Assembly: GCA_028564675.1 (NCBI GenBank)
Contig: JAOVVO010000123.1
Location: 62,001 to 126,000, forward strand
Reading direction: 5' to 3'
DNA: 64,000 bases
Source of the DNA: Onchocerca lupi
Taxonomy: Eukaryota > Nematoda > Chromadorea > Rhabditida > Onchocercidae
Part shown: positions 52,177 to 64,000 of the stretch, piece after piece
How the letters are laid out: each line of letters begins with the position of its first letter
Position numbering within the stretch: the first letter of the stretch is position 1
Made by a program: the position numbers and the translations under genes
The notes under the pieces: model-generated
The model's database searches: none
What the model saw: only the letters and a program-made list of their open reading frames with translations
What the model was told of the DNA's origin: nothing

Positions 52177-52439
52177 GCCTAATACACTGTAGAGCGTGGG
52201 CGGCTAACAATAATCAAGTGACGCATCAGTAGCGACTGTAAAAAATTTAAAAATTTAATTTTTTTTAAATTTTATTTCTTCGTTCTACATATCACTAGAT
52301 TTATTATTATTATCATGAACAATAGAATTAAAATATTAAGATTGGTTTTCTCTTGCAAAACTAATGATATTTTAATTTGGCAAATTGATAAAACATATTT
52401 TTATTTGATTTTTTATAGCAAGTTATATGTATATTTTTT

Positions 52440-52565
52440 ATTTTAGAAATGCGTGAATAGCTGAAGTAATTAAGTGATGCTTAGGTGCTATTAATAATTA
52501 GGTATGAGTGGGTTGCTAATTAGGTGATACGTAGATTGAGCAATAATAATTAAGTGATACGTGGA
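52440..52565. repeat. Worn repeat cluster
   Basis: Several copies of AATTAAGTGATACGT-like sequence occur at irregular spacing (52468, 52516, 52550), with a related AATCAAGTGACGCAT near 52212. Confidence 0.5.
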
Positions 52566-55500
52566 TAAAAAGCACTGGAAGATATTTCCAGATCTTTAAC
52601 AACTGTGCATGCATGTTGGATAATGGAAAGTTTTCTCAAAAATGTAATAAACGATGGGATAAAAAGATGGATGAATTTAAAAAAATGATTGATTGAGTGA
52701 CAAAATTGGTTAATTGAAACTTTGTGATTGAAAAAAAGAAGAAGAAATAGTACTAACTGAGAATCCAAATGTTCCACATTGTCATCATCATGTCACATCA
52801 ATTTTCATTGACTGAAAGAAAAGGATAGATGTTTACACGCTAGATTCGAATCACCAAAATATAATCTCTGAAAAATTAAATCTTTTATTGTGATAAAATT
52901 TTATGAAAAAAAAATTGGAAATTTCAAATCAAATTTTTCGAAAATTTGAAAAAATTGTATTAACAAAAGATTGTTTTAAAGCCCTTCTCTTACCCTCTAT
53001 AAGATTAACAGTGCAAGCAAATGATCGCGTAAAAATAGAAATCAATTAAATTAATTTTAGGAAACAGTATGTATATGCAAGAAGAAGAATGAAAAAAGAA
53101 TGATATTTATTTTTGACCTATTGATCTGCAAAATCAACTCCTATTTAAGATGCCAGTCGATTCGGAATTAATTTTTCACCTATTAGCCTGCAAAATTAAC
53201 TTCCTTCTAAGTCCGCAATCAAGTGGTAACAATAACTTGTGATAATACTGTACATTTCAAGCACTTAATCTGTTAGAAACAACATTCCAAATCTCACATT
53301 TAAATTTGAAATTTCGACTAAAAATGTCAAAAATAATATTTATTGCACTTTAATAGGATGAAACAATTTTTTAATTTTTGGACCGAAGTATCACCTGAAT
53401 GCACATTAGGAAATAGGAAATATCCAGATGATGATATAATAAATTGATTCGGAAATTGCAAAAAAAAAAAGTTAAAAAGGAATTATTCATCAAAAAAACA
53501 TAAAAATTTTTAAACGATCTGAAATTCTATCGACTATTTTAATGGAGATGTTGGAGATCTAATTACTTGAGAAGTTTCATGCTTCTGGATTGGATAAAAG
53601 TTTGTCTGCACCGTGATATATGTACAAATCAATGGATTACAAATATTCCAGACATAAAAAACGAGTGTAAAAATTCAATTAAACTCGTCTAGAATAGCTT
53701 TGCAATGTTTTGCGAGTTTCGGATGACAAATTTACTTGTTACGGTATTTTAGATTTTCAGGTAAAATGGAATCAGAAAAGGATAAATATATAAAATTCAC
53801 AAAAAATGACAAAATATAATTGTAACAATAAACGATAAAAAAGATCAGAATAATAATGATATTATTTTGATCTGGAAAGCTGCGAATCGAAAATCTGGCA
53901 TTAAGAAAATCCCTTGAATTCTCAAATATTTTTAGGTGAAATTACGATCAGAAATCCAAAATCTTCGATAGTAACAGCAAGAAAGAAAATAAAAAGAAAC
54001 AAAATTGTATTTGCTAGAAATAAATGATTAATTGTTTTCTCATACGCTTTAGAATTTTTTTGTAGCCTTAAGGCTCGTCAATCAATTATCCTACAGTAAT
54101 TAATCAATTTGCTGATCGTAATTTTACCTAGAAATTCTGAGGATTTTCCTAATAGTCAAATCTTTGTCCATTGATTTGAGCTTTTCTAATCTGCGACATT
54201 TGCTCTTCTCGTAAATTAAACAAGCAATTCGCATGAATGCTTATCAGCTGGTTGTTTTTAATTTAATTTGTTGAAAATTTAGATTAATTTGTTGGACATT
54301 TGTGTAACATTCACATGCGACATTTTTATTTATTCTATCTTCATAGAAGACTTACACAAAACGATCAATTTGTCTACTTCTTTTAAAACAAAAATAAAAA
54401 TGTAGCATCTGTTTGCTGAATGATCAATAAAAAAAAAAAAAAAAAGTTTGGAAAGGAAACAGTCATTTTCACATTCTCTTTAAAATCTTATTTTTTCTTT
54501 AAATACTTTACTAATGATAATAATTTGTTAGAAGTAATTTCCTATCAATTAATTAACAATTCCCATGACATTAATTACTTTAAACATCCATTAAATACGT
54601 GTTCGATTTGATGATTACGTGAAATTATTGGCATATTTTCTATTTCATACGGATATCGATTTTGGACGGTTATTGATTTTGGAAGATTGATTCCCACCAA
54701 AATAATTTCCAATCATTTTTTTTATTTTTTTTTAATGTAAAAAGAAAAATAAAAAAAAAATAATAAATCAACATTTCTTCGCTTAACATGCAATTTTGCA
54801 AGCGCAAAATAGTACAGTGGAGAAAAAAAATTTAAATATAATATTGGTGCAACGCACTATAATACATTACAATCAAGCATGCAGTATAGTGCAGTACAAT
54901 GCAGCGCAAAGTATGATACCGATATCGACAAATATTAAGTTATTAAGTATTAGAATGACATTTATTAAATCTTATTTTAATTCTTATTAAATCTTTTCTC
55001 CAAACTTTATTAAACATTACGGTTATATTAAAGTTTTTTTTTTCATTATTATTAAACTTTTTTTCATTTATTAAATCTTATTTAAATTTGCATTAGAATT
55101 CTTCCGAAATAATTGTTCAGAAATCATATTTTACCCTATTAGCAATGATAAATATCTAGAGTACAAAAAAAAAAAAAAAAACTTTTTCCCGGTAGATCTC
55201 AAAAACGAATCAAAAAACAGAAATTTTAAGTTTTTCAGTTTCTAGATTCTAAGATCATTAGTTTGCATCATCATTTGTACATTTGCAATTTGACTGTATT
55301 CAAGAATTTCAATTATAATTTCAATGGTGGAATTAGATGTTATGTTATCAAAATGAGTTTTGATATCATTGAAGATAAATTAAAACTTTACCCAATATTT
55401 ATAATTGCAAGAAATAACAGATAATAGAATTAACTTTGAAAATCCCTTAATTACAAAGGAAACTTACTTAATTGTCGCTATTCACGTCACAAACTTATCC

Positions 55501-57298
55501 ATTACAAATCACTCACACAATTTATCATTTCGAAGATGGAATTTCGATGAAATTTCTCGTCAAAGAAAAAAACGAAGATTCGTAACTAAAAAGCAATTCT
55601 CGAATATTTAGCAAGGATAAAATTGGATTAAAAGTAAAAATTTTCAAAGAAATTCGTAATTTCATCTATGTTCGTATGCTATCCGGCTATAATCATTGCT
55701 GAGAAGACGAGTTATGAAGTACTGTTGATAAACCGGAAAGAATAAATATTTAGGAAATAAAGAGCATAAAATCATCAACTTTCATTTGTTCCATCTCTAA
55801 CATTTTTCCAAAACACCTCGAGACTTGAGATATTTTTCGAAATTTCTCGAGATATACTTTTGGTTTCGTAAATTTCAAGAGAAGCTTATCGCATTGTTGA
55901 ATTTAGTTTAAGCTTATAAAAAAAAAATCCACTAATTGACAGTGAAATAATAAAAGTTATGGTAGTTCGAAGTCACTTCAAGTAATCAGAATTTCAGGAA
56001 ATTTCACGAAACCTAACCAAAGAAACAGAAAAAAAAAAGGGAAAGAAGACAGAAAGCAGGATTTCAGGAAATCTCAAAATATCAGGATAGAATAATTTCT
56101 GCTCATTTTTAAAAGTAGTGTCTCCAGTCCTGAAAAAAAAATTTTTTTTTTTTGCATCTTTTAATATGACTAGTGTGATAGCAACATGATCGTTTTCGGA
56201 TGGATAACAAAAGTAACGAACATTCAATTTTTCCAAGCATTCTTAATTAGTTTAAAAAAAACAAGCTAACAAATTATATTCTCGATAATAAAGAGAAGCT
56301 TCATTTCAATGTGTTCGAATCGATTATTTGATTTGGAAATATTCAAAAATTACAAACTTTACGAAACAAAATTCTGATTCTGACATCGAAAATTAATCCT
56401 ATCAAAGAATGAAAACTATTCTCGTCTCTTTAATAATAGTAATTAGAAATCAGTTCAAAATTTAAGGGTTATAACTGATGAGAAATTATCGAAATGGACG
56501 AACGAAAAGGTCAAAAAGGAGAATGTTGACTAATCTTTTGATTTGACCTCCGTCTTAGCCCTATTTTCTGCAATGATACCAGCTGCATTTTTCCGCACTA
56601 GTCTATTATTATCGGAAATTTCAATAAGTAGCCTAAGAATTGTATCCAATTTTTTTTTTCCTAGATTAACCAATTTCCATCTCTTTTACTCCCTTCAGTC
56701 ATTTTCATGTATCTCTAATTTGGTTTGTTAAGAAATTTTATTCCAAAATGCGTCATATAACATATATTTTGATATTTAGTATTTATTTATTTCAAATTAT
56801 TTATTTCGACTTTGAAAGTTTAAAAAATTTACTAAAAAAAAAAATTTGTCAATGCGCGTCTTTTCAATCAACGAGGATAGGAGTGAATGTTTTATAACTC
56901 ATACACTTTCTTACATAAAAAACTTACTTATTACAAATAAAAATTAAAAAATCCACCAAGCACCCTCCTCCCCATATTTCGAACCTTTGAACTTCTTAAC
57001 GAAAAAAAAAAAGGAGAAAAGAATAAATGATAAGAACCATTGAGAAGAAATCATTAAATTCAATTAATTTGAATTTTGGATTGTCTCAACAATCAAACAA
57101 CTTTTTTTTTTCGATAAATACAATTAATGAATGAAAAGAAAAGAACACTGTTAATAAAAAAAAAGCTCAAAATTTCAATAAATCGATTTAAGAATTTTAA
57201 AAATAAGCTACGCTCTATCATATAAAAAATTTACTTTTAATATTGGTGTAATAATTATCGCTAAAGATAATGATGAGAACAAAATAGTTCTCTTAAAT

Positions 57299-57411
57299 AG
57301 ACCTTCTGAATTTCTGAAATAGATTTTCCGAATAGACTTTCTGAATCTCCAAAATAGATCTTCCGAATAAACCTTCTGAATCTCCGGCATAGACCTTCTG
57401 AATCTCTTTCC
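57299..57411. repeat. 35-bp minisatellite, about 3.2 units
   Basis: Units at 57299-57333, 57334-57368, a shortened one at 57369-57390 and a partial to 57411. The core is AGACCTTCTGAATCTCC followed by AGATCTTCCGAAT. The - strand stays open (80 codons) through it but the reading is repeat-driven. Confidence 0.9.
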
Positions 57412-57589
57412 TCTCAAAAACTTTCTGCAATGACGTGACAATTGGAACACATAAACGAATCATAAAAATACAGTAAAAGTGAATCTAAATTGGCATTTTG
57501 TTCAAACATATACAGAAAAAGTGATTAAGCGACCACCGACTAACATCATTTGTTTGAAGGATAGAATGCACACATACATGCCTAATACT

Positions 57590-57606
57590 TACACACACAT
57601 ACATAC

Positions 57607-57637
<31 letters not shown>

Positions 57638-57652
57638 AATACATACATACAT
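57590..57652. repeat. CA / ACAT compound microsatellite
   Basis: Mixed ACAT and CA units in a 63-bp run. Confidence 0.9.
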
Positions 57653-58803
57653 GAAATTAAAAGATTAACCAGTTTCGAAACATAAACCAGTTTAAAAATG
57701 AAATTAAATTAACAGTTCAAGATTTTCCTGTCCACTTATTTGACTTGTAAAAATGAGTAATTTGTGTGTGTCATATTTCAGAATATTCAAATTCAAATTT
57801 TTATAATTTCGAAAATATATTTCATCATATTGATAAATTATATTTCAGACTTCTCAAGTTTAAACATTTCACACATTTCAATCTGAATCCTTTGATAAAA
57901 TTATAATTTAACGATTTTTTAAATTCGGGATAACAAATCATACGAATTCAGATTTTTTAGGCATTTTAGGAGTTCAGAACAGTTTGACGAATTTTCAGTG
58001 ATCATTCGATTTGCTGCTTTGTAAAATTGATTATCACTGTTATTCTTAAGATCAAGAATCATTGGTCATAATGTATGACATAATTTGGCCCACATTAACA
58101 GAAGAGCATTTGGCTTATCAGCTGCATTGAAAAATTCTTCGACATAACAAGATAAAGCAAGGAATTAAAACTTCGTCGATATCTTTTAAATATTATCAGC
58201 ATGCTGTAATAACTTTTATAAAAATTGTAGAAAGCTGATAATTCTCACTGTTCACTTAAGTCATCACTGATAATATTCACCTTGCTCAATTATTCGATAA
58301 TTACATTCAATAATGCACCTTTCATTTGCTGGAACGACATTTAAATAAGATACGGGAAAGTGATAATCTCGTTGAGCGAAAAAAAAGTTATGACCTTATC
58401 AATCACTGGGTACTTGTCAGATGATAATACTCGTTTGATTTGTCATCTGATAAGCATATTTATACTGCTATCAGTCATTGATGTATTATCACCCCATATT
58501 TATAGATAAAATAGAATAATTTCATCCAAATATTACAGAATTAATAAATATAACAAGGGAATCAATTCCTCATAATTTCATTTTAATATGTAAATTTTCG
58601 GACTTCAAATTTAATTTAATTTGATTTTGTTAAAATAAACTGTTAATGATGGCAGTAGCGATGAAGAGTTGTGACTGCTGCCATTTAGACTAAATGAACA
58701 TGTGAAGAGAGCAATTTTCTATCGCTGTCTATCTCTCCTCAGCTGATGGACTCTCTTATACATTTCTTCTTGTATTAGCGGCCATTAGAAATTTGATTTT
58801 AAA

Positions 58804-58825
58804 CCACTCGGCATTCCATGTGTCG
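58804..58825 (+). promoter_or_regulatory. Candidate snRNA proximal sequence element, U1 copy 1
   Basis: Starts 53 bases before the U1 5' end with CCACTCGGCATTCCATG. The other U1 gene has CCACTTGAAATTGAATG at exactly the same distance, and 15 of 22 aligned bases agree while flanking bases do not. Metazoan snRNA genes use a proximal element at about this position; the assignment is inference from two copies. Confidence 0.5.
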
Positions 58826-58856
58826 TGGAATAGTATAGCTGAGTGGGGTGGCTCAT

Positions 58857-59020
58857 AAACTTACCTGGCTGGGAGGATCTCGCGATCATGAAGGCGGGAC
58901 CTCCATGGTGAGGCTTGGCCATTGCACTTCTCGGTCCGGCTGACCCGTGTGGCTATCCCGAGTTGGGGTCAGCCAACAGCAAAATTTTTGCGTTTGGGGA
59001 CAGCGTTCGCGCTTCCCTGC
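58857..59020 (+). ncRNA. U1: U1 snRNA (canonical copy)
   Basis: About 164 nt. The 5' end AAACTTACCTG is the nematode 5' splice-site recognition sequence. Stem-loop I carries the loop GATCATGAAG bound by U1-70K, flanked by TCTCGC/GCGGGA. Stem-loop II carries the loop ATTGCACTTC bound by U1A-type proteins. Stem-loop III is a perfect GGCTGACCC/GGGTCAGCC helix. The Sm site AATTTTTG lies near 58983-58990. The terminal hairpin is GGGACAGCG-TTCG-CGCTTCCC. It pairs with 5' splice sites in the first step of spliceosome assembly. It is tail-to-tail with a variant copy about 1.1 kb away. The 3' end is set by homology. Confidence 0.97.
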
Positions 59021-60118
59021 TATGGTCGAAACAAACTAGCGATCCAGGTGGAGGGATGACAATCTTCCTAAACAAATGCAATGCAAAGTTGCGAATGTAA
59101 AATCGCTTTGAAATCTAACGAACACAGACTAACAGTAATTTTTCGATAGATGACAAATTATCATCTGATTTCCAGCTTTATCATCTCATCATCTAATTTT
59201 CTGTTTTCACACGAAGTCAATTACTACTCGAATTTGTGACGAAAATGAAGAAAATTTTAAATCTCAGGTTATAAAAAACAAATAGATTTATAGACCATCT
59301 AACTGTTCTACAACTGCAACTTTCTAATTACCTTAACTTTCATTACCCAGATTTGTTGACATTTGCCTTCTACAGCAAAGCAGCAAATATATCATATCAA
59401 AAAAAAAAGAAGAAAAAAAACTGCAATTTTCACCACTATATCACAAATCCATAAGAAAAAGGAAAATTACTTGTCATTTTATATTTTTTATATAAGAGAT
59501 AACTCTTAGGTAATTTAGATATAATTTAAGATGTAAAGATTTTAATCTAAATTATGAAATAGATTTATAACTTCAAGCCAGAAAATCTATCAATGAAAAT
59601 ATTTTTTTTGAATCTATCAATGAAAATATTTCCAAAAAATCCTAAGAATTAGAAATTTCCTTTAAATCTTTCAATTTAATCTTTGAAATGCATTAGATCG
59701 TTCGACTTATGATTATTTTCAAAGATACGTCTTAAAGCAATAATCTTTCTAATATTATCCGATTCCCAGTTTCCGTACTTATATTTAATGCAGGATAATT
59801 TAGTTGCCAATTAGGAAGTTAAAGAAAAAATAAGCCTAAAGCTCTTCAAGTTTCCTCATTGATAGGAAACTTAGAAAACAAAAGCTTAATTAGACTAACT
59901 CACCTGGCTCACCTGAGATTTCTTTAGATTTTATAATTTAATCTTAGTTGTAAAATTACTCCTCTTTAACCGAAATAATGCCTAATGTTACTGATGTTTG
60001 CAGTTTATTTGTTTCGGGATTCAGTTAAATGCCCACTCTCCATCCGTCTACACGACTTCTTGGCCCTCCTAGTTCAAATCTCGCTACATTACAACCTAAA
60101 CCAGCAAGCAAATCATCA
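59021..60118. other. Spacer between the two U1 genes
   Basis: AT-rich with no gene seen. A 21-base direct repeat (AATCTATCAATGAAAATATTT plus or minus a base) occurs near 59584 and 59611. Confidence 0.5.
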
Positions 60119-60282
60119 CAGGGAAGCGCGAACGCTTTCCCCAAACGCAAAAATTAAGCTGCTGGCCAATCCCGACTTGGGATTGCCACACGGGTCAACC
60201 CGATCTAGAAGTGCAATGACCGAGCCTCACCATGGAGGTCCCGCCTTCATGATCGCGAGAAGCCTCTCAGCAAGGTTAGTTT
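60119..60282 (-). ncRNA. U1: Variant U1 snRNA with altered 5' splice-site recognition sequence
   Basis: On the - strand from 60282, a full-length U1 homologue of about 164 nt. The 5' end reads AAACTAACCTTGCTG instead of AAACTTACCTGGCTG. The U1-70K loop GATCATGAAG, the U1A loop ATTGCACTTC, the Sm core AATTTTTG and the terminal hairpin (TTCG loop) are unchanged. One extra base sits in stem I. Stem III is kept mostly through G-U pairs (GGTTGACCC with GGGATTGGCC, one mismatch). Differences are concentrated in helices and the 5' end while protein-binding loops are intact. That argues against simple decay, though a young pseudogene cannot be excluded. It pairs best with AAG|GTTAGT. A matching upstream element lies 53 bases before it. 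Confidence 0.9.
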
Positions 60283-60313
60283 AAGGGCTTTTGCTGGCAC
60301 CCATTCGAAGATG

Positions 60314-60335
60314 CCATGCATTCAATTTCAAGTGG
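60314..60335 (-). promoter_or_regulatory. Candidate snRNA proximal sequence element, variant U1
   Basis: On the - strand, CCACTTGAAATTGAATG starts 53 bases before the variant U1 5' end, the same spacing as the canonical copy. Conserved positions are CCACT-G--ATT--ATG--T-G. Confidence 0.5.
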
Positions 60336-62520
60336 ATTCCTTTGTGCAACATAACGACCCTTCCCTTCCTTTCTATCTCTGTTGCACCGTACAAATTACT
60401 GGGAAACCTCCATATTTCGCGTAGTCTTTTCGCTTTGCGTCGCAGAATTTATTTTCCAATCAAATTTTATGCTAATTTATTTCAAACATTTGTGTGAATT
60501 AGTGACATTATGAAGCTGTGCTCTTAGTGAATTCAAAGTATTGTTTGGATTGAGAGATCAAACTTTGGAAATTGATTTTTTCTGGAAAAATTCCGGAATG
60601 TTTCACTGTTGGAGCATTTTTATTTAAACTATGAGGAAATAGTAAGGTGAAGAGTGAATTATTCGTTTGAAAAGTCCCAAATATGATGAAGACAGTGACA
60701 AAGAAAACCAAAAACCAGGTAGTTTCTGATTCTCTACTAACATAGCTTTTTGATATCTACATCAACAGCTTCAATGTATTTTTTTAAAAAATGTACTTTT
60801 GAGAGTTATTAGATTTCAAATCATAATCGCCCTCAACTAACCGGGCTATAGTCGAATAAAGAATTAAATAGTGTTTATTTTGTAAACGGAATCGTAAGAT
60901 AACCGAAAATAGTTCGCAGTTCGACGATCCTGAAAATCATGTTTTTACCATAAATGAAGACACTTTTGGCAACATGAGGATTATAGACAGATAAAAGTCA
61001 CACATTGGATAAAAAAATATGACAAAATTTATTCTTTAAAAAATACGAGGCGATTTCGCTAAGATATGAGGATCAATAAAGATACCTCAAGACTTCATTT
61101 TTCGTTAGGATATTAAAATATTGTCATATAACTAAAATATGGTGAATTTCAGAAGTTCATCTCATTACCCAATCCCTTTCATTGAAAATAGCTCATTTTC
61201 TTCAAAGAAACTCTTCTATTATTCTTATTCACAAATTTTTCCTTCTGAAGATGAAGAGCAGGTGGTAAAATGTCAATCGATAGAATCGGAAAAAATTATG
61301 AAATGTCTATTAACAACTAACAACTGATAATATGTTTGCTTTTGACAAATGCGATTTTTCAAGAGAAATTTTTCCACTTTGCTGACATTCGTATGATTTG
61401 ATTTCTTCATTCATCTTCCTCGTAACTTTTTGGCTGTAATATTTGGATCGTTGCATAATTTATTCTTCCACAACAGCATTAAACAATGGTGAAAAATGAA
61501 AAAGACAGCTTATGAAAACTAACAAATCAATATATGGATTTGAAGGATGGATTATGCGAAATCCGGTCTGTATGATGTGTAGCTCCTGCTCTTCGAACTG
61601 ATGCTGTATGAAAAGATGAAATAAGGGAAAACAACGAAATCGAGCTGTGAAACAACTGAAGTACAAAACAGTGTCGAAATTTATAATAAATCATCTTTCA
61701 TCTGTTTACTTCAGAATTTCTTTTTTTTCTTTAATTTCATTCTTCAAAGTTCTTCATGTCCAGTTTTCTTTCAATATATAGAAGACGTCATCAGCATAAG
61801 AAAATGCTTCTTTGGATATTTTCATCTTTTAAATATCCGAAAAGAAAACTAACCACACAACTAACCAGTGTAAAAATCGAGATCGAAATTTATTTCCACA
61901 GCAAGAAAATAAATAGCAACAAATATCCTCTATCACACAAAATAATGTTAATTATTCGGATTTCAAAAACAAAAAAAAAGTCCCGTTCCAAGTCCCACTT
62001 TTCACCCGAGAAGTTTAGAATTGTGGCATGACTACGAGATTTGTCAAAATGATAAGGTGGAGCAGCGAATTTTCCTTCTTTTTACAAACATATTTATGAA
62101 AAAAAGCAGAATATATAAAACACAATATATAAAACAAACACAAAATTTAAAACAACAAAAAGTGGCATATAACCTTGCGCAATATTGCCGTTAAAAATTC
62201 TCTTTACTGCCAAAGCATGCAAGCTGAAAGTAAAAGGCTTCGAAAAAATAAATTGCTAAACGTTCAAAACGCTATCTATTCCTAAACATCAATTGTTGAT
62301 AAGGTTTTCTTCAAAGGCACAAAAAAAATTTTTAAATATCATCTCTATGATTTTTAATTATAAGCAGTTTTTAATCGGATTTTTAAAAGATGTATTCACA
62401 TTATTCAAAAATATTCAAACAATTCAACAATCATTAAAAATAACGGAAGTGACAATGGCGAATTAAATTAAATGCCTAAACGTAAAAAAGAAAAAAAAAT
62501 CGTAACGGATTATCCTTATG
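60336..62520. other. Intergenic region, no gene seen
   Basis: Less AT-rich than many other gaps near the U1 gene but without a supported exon. A 91-codon frame at 61756-62031 (+) is Lys/Ile/Ser-rich with no splice partner or family match. Confidence 0.45.
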
Positions 62521-64000
62521 CTATTCCTCGAGTGCGTTGATAATTCGGGTCCGGGCTTTCTTCGAAATATGTGTCGCCACATTCAGTAGTGTTATAATTT
62601 GATTCGTCGTGTATTCCTGTGAAAAAATTAACTGAAGTAATCAAATAGCGGTAGAAACTTGCACACATCCATACCGCTTCAGCCAAAATTTCAGAACAAA
62701 GGCTTATCTAAGCAATGACATAAATATTTATTGGCATTTCTTGTTTTCAAACTCTCTCAATAAATAGCTAACTTCAGCAAGCAGTTATTTATATTCTAAT
62801 TGTATGATTTATTTTATACTCATTCAGCTGAGAAAGATGCACAATTAAGAACATATTACGAAAAAATAAGTTTCTAATATGTCAAAACCACTCCTTATAC
62901 CGAAAAAAATTTAAACGCTAAAATTCAGATTTTAATTATCAAATTTGCCACGAAAACTCTAATAAAACAATGAATATTACTAACTCTATGTTGTAAAACC
63001 CAAGATTCCATCGAACTTTCAGGCAAATAATAAGCTTTGATGTAACTCTCAACATATGCTTTATGTGGAATTGGCATGAAATCGACAAGCTGTTCGAGTT
63101 TTGCAATTAACTGTTGAAAATCTAATTGCATTAATGCACGTCCTTCATTCGAGCATTTTTTTCCAAATTCACCATAACTTCAAAAAAATTCTATACAAAA
63201 AAAGTCTGAGATAATCAATCCTATTAATGAAAATGATGAGGCTTTATCCAGTACACTGTTTTACTTTGTAAAGATACAGTGATAAGGATATACAAAGAAA
63301 AATTTAGTAAACACTAGGTTAAATCTAAACTGTGGAATATAATATACCCTTTGACAAGCGCATTAAATGTACAGTATATAACCGTGCTCCAAAAAGTTTT
63401 TTGAACCGGTTTCGTAATTGGTATTTGTTCTGCGATTTCCGAAAGCAAATCTTTAATTCTTGAAAATTCCTGCAATCCACATAATCGAATTAATTATGGG
63501 AGCAGTGAAGCCCTACCATAATTCCTACTTAATAGATCTAAATTACAAATGTCAAATTGTTTGATATAATTTTATTTGTATCAAGAAAAAATACATTAAT
63601 AAGCAAACAGCGAATAGAATCAAAAACATTGATACATTTGATTGAAATGTACAGAAATACAAATGAACGATATGAAATAAGCTGGTGTCAAAGTACAATA
63701 ATTAAAGAGGAAAGAATTCCTGCTCTTTAAATATTCATTTACAGAACATAGGATCCTATGAAGCTTCAGGAAAAAGATGAAGCATGTAATCTGGATTTGA
63801 ATAATTTTATATTTATCTGAATAAAAATTAAAGTGAAATTTATGAAACAAAAGAACGCACCTGCAAAATATTATCAACATAAATACTATGTTGCGATTGA
63901 AGTTGATCAATATCCCATTTTGTTATCATTACATCATTTACAAAACGATCATAATCGATTAAACAGCTTACTGCACAACTATATATACATTCTCGCATTT
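62521..64000 (-). CDS. vps-50: VPS50 / syndetin (CCDC132), C-terminal part, cut by the window end
   Basis: Exons in transcript order within the window: 64000-63861 (continues past the edge), 63469-63348, 63177-62985 and 62616-62521, ending in TAG. The reading gives SCLIDYDRFVNDV, TKWDIDQLQSQHSIYVDNIL, EFSRIKDLLSEIAEQIPI, then KKCSNEGRALMQLDFQQLIA, KLEQLVDFMPIPHKAYVESY, IKAYYLPESSMESWV and finally ISKKARTRIINALEE. This matches the conserved VPS50 C-terminus (KCSNEGRALMQLDFQQ, then a PIP..(F/Y)VE.YIKAYYL motif and the KKAR end). VPS50 replaces VPS54 in the EARP complex, which tethers recycling endosomes; in worms it also acts in dense-core vesicle maturation. These are family facts. The N-terminal part lies outside the window. 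Confidence 0.92.

Larger units (their letters stand above)
51318..58803. other. Gene-poor stretch between FHIP1 and the U1 genes
   Basis: About 7.5 kb with no supported protein-coding exon. It holds a Helitron-like fragment (51940-52176), a worn repeat cluster (52440-52565), a 35-bp minisatellite (57299-57411), a CA/ACAT microsatellite (57590-57652) and many A/T runs. Confidence 0.5.

Noticed and set aside
56280..56345. GTTCGAATC resembling a tRNA T-loop
   Set aside because: The flanking bases do not form the T-stem and no A box or acceptor stem is present. No tRNA gene was found in the window.
59985..60284. 99-codon + strand frame with ordinary-looking composition
   Set aside because: It overlaps the variant U1 snRNA on the opposite strand. 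The GC-rich RNA gene creates the open frame. The 61-codon frame at 58915-59100 is explained the same way by the other U1.

Overview
The window is nuclear DNA from a nematode, most likely a filarial (spirurid) worm. The base composition is very AT-rich with many A/T runs. The genes have many short exons with GT-AG introns, one gene encodes a cuticle collagen, and the U1 snRNA has the nematode-type 5' end (AAACTTACC). The species call is inference; I could not search databases. Long open frames are almost absent because genes are split, so gene models were built by hand from splice sites, phase continuity and family similarity. Seven protein-coding genes and two U1 snRNA genes are supported.

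Left part (1-22968). A small secreted Cys-containing protein of unknown family lies on the + strand (1486-5608). A complete three-exon cuticle collagen lies on the - strand (7871-10294). About 12.7 kb of gene-poor DNA follows, with a long AAT microsatellite, a decayed 37-bp tandem repeat, a dispersed repeat and one orphan exon-like segment.

Middle part (22969-36106). A NEMP-family nuclear-envelope membrane protein (-) and replication protein A large subunit RPA1 (+) are divergent across about 760 bp. RPA1 converges on a C/EBP- or PAR-like bZIP factor (-) with a long polyglutamine tract. The NEMP gene carries a decayed in-frame copy of part of one of its own exons in the next intron.

Right part (36107-64000). 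A roughly 1.1-kb degenerate inverted-repeat (foldback) element and other repeats fill the space before an 18-exon FHIP1 gene (-), a HOOK/FTS adaptor subunit for dynein. After a Helitron-like fragment and minisatellites come two U1 snRNA genes in convergent orientation. The window ends inside VPS50/syndetin (-), an endosomal tethering subunit. FHIP1 and VPS50 both act in endosome traffic, but their nearness may be chance.

The most interesting item is the U1 pair. One copy is canonical. The other keeps the 70K loop, the U1A loop, the Sm site and the terminal hairpin, but its 5' splice-site recognition sequence is changed so that it would pair with GTTAGT donors. Four GTTAG donors occur among the 52 donors in the models here. 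Both copies share a candidate proximal promoter element at identical spacing, so the variant may be a working alternative U1.
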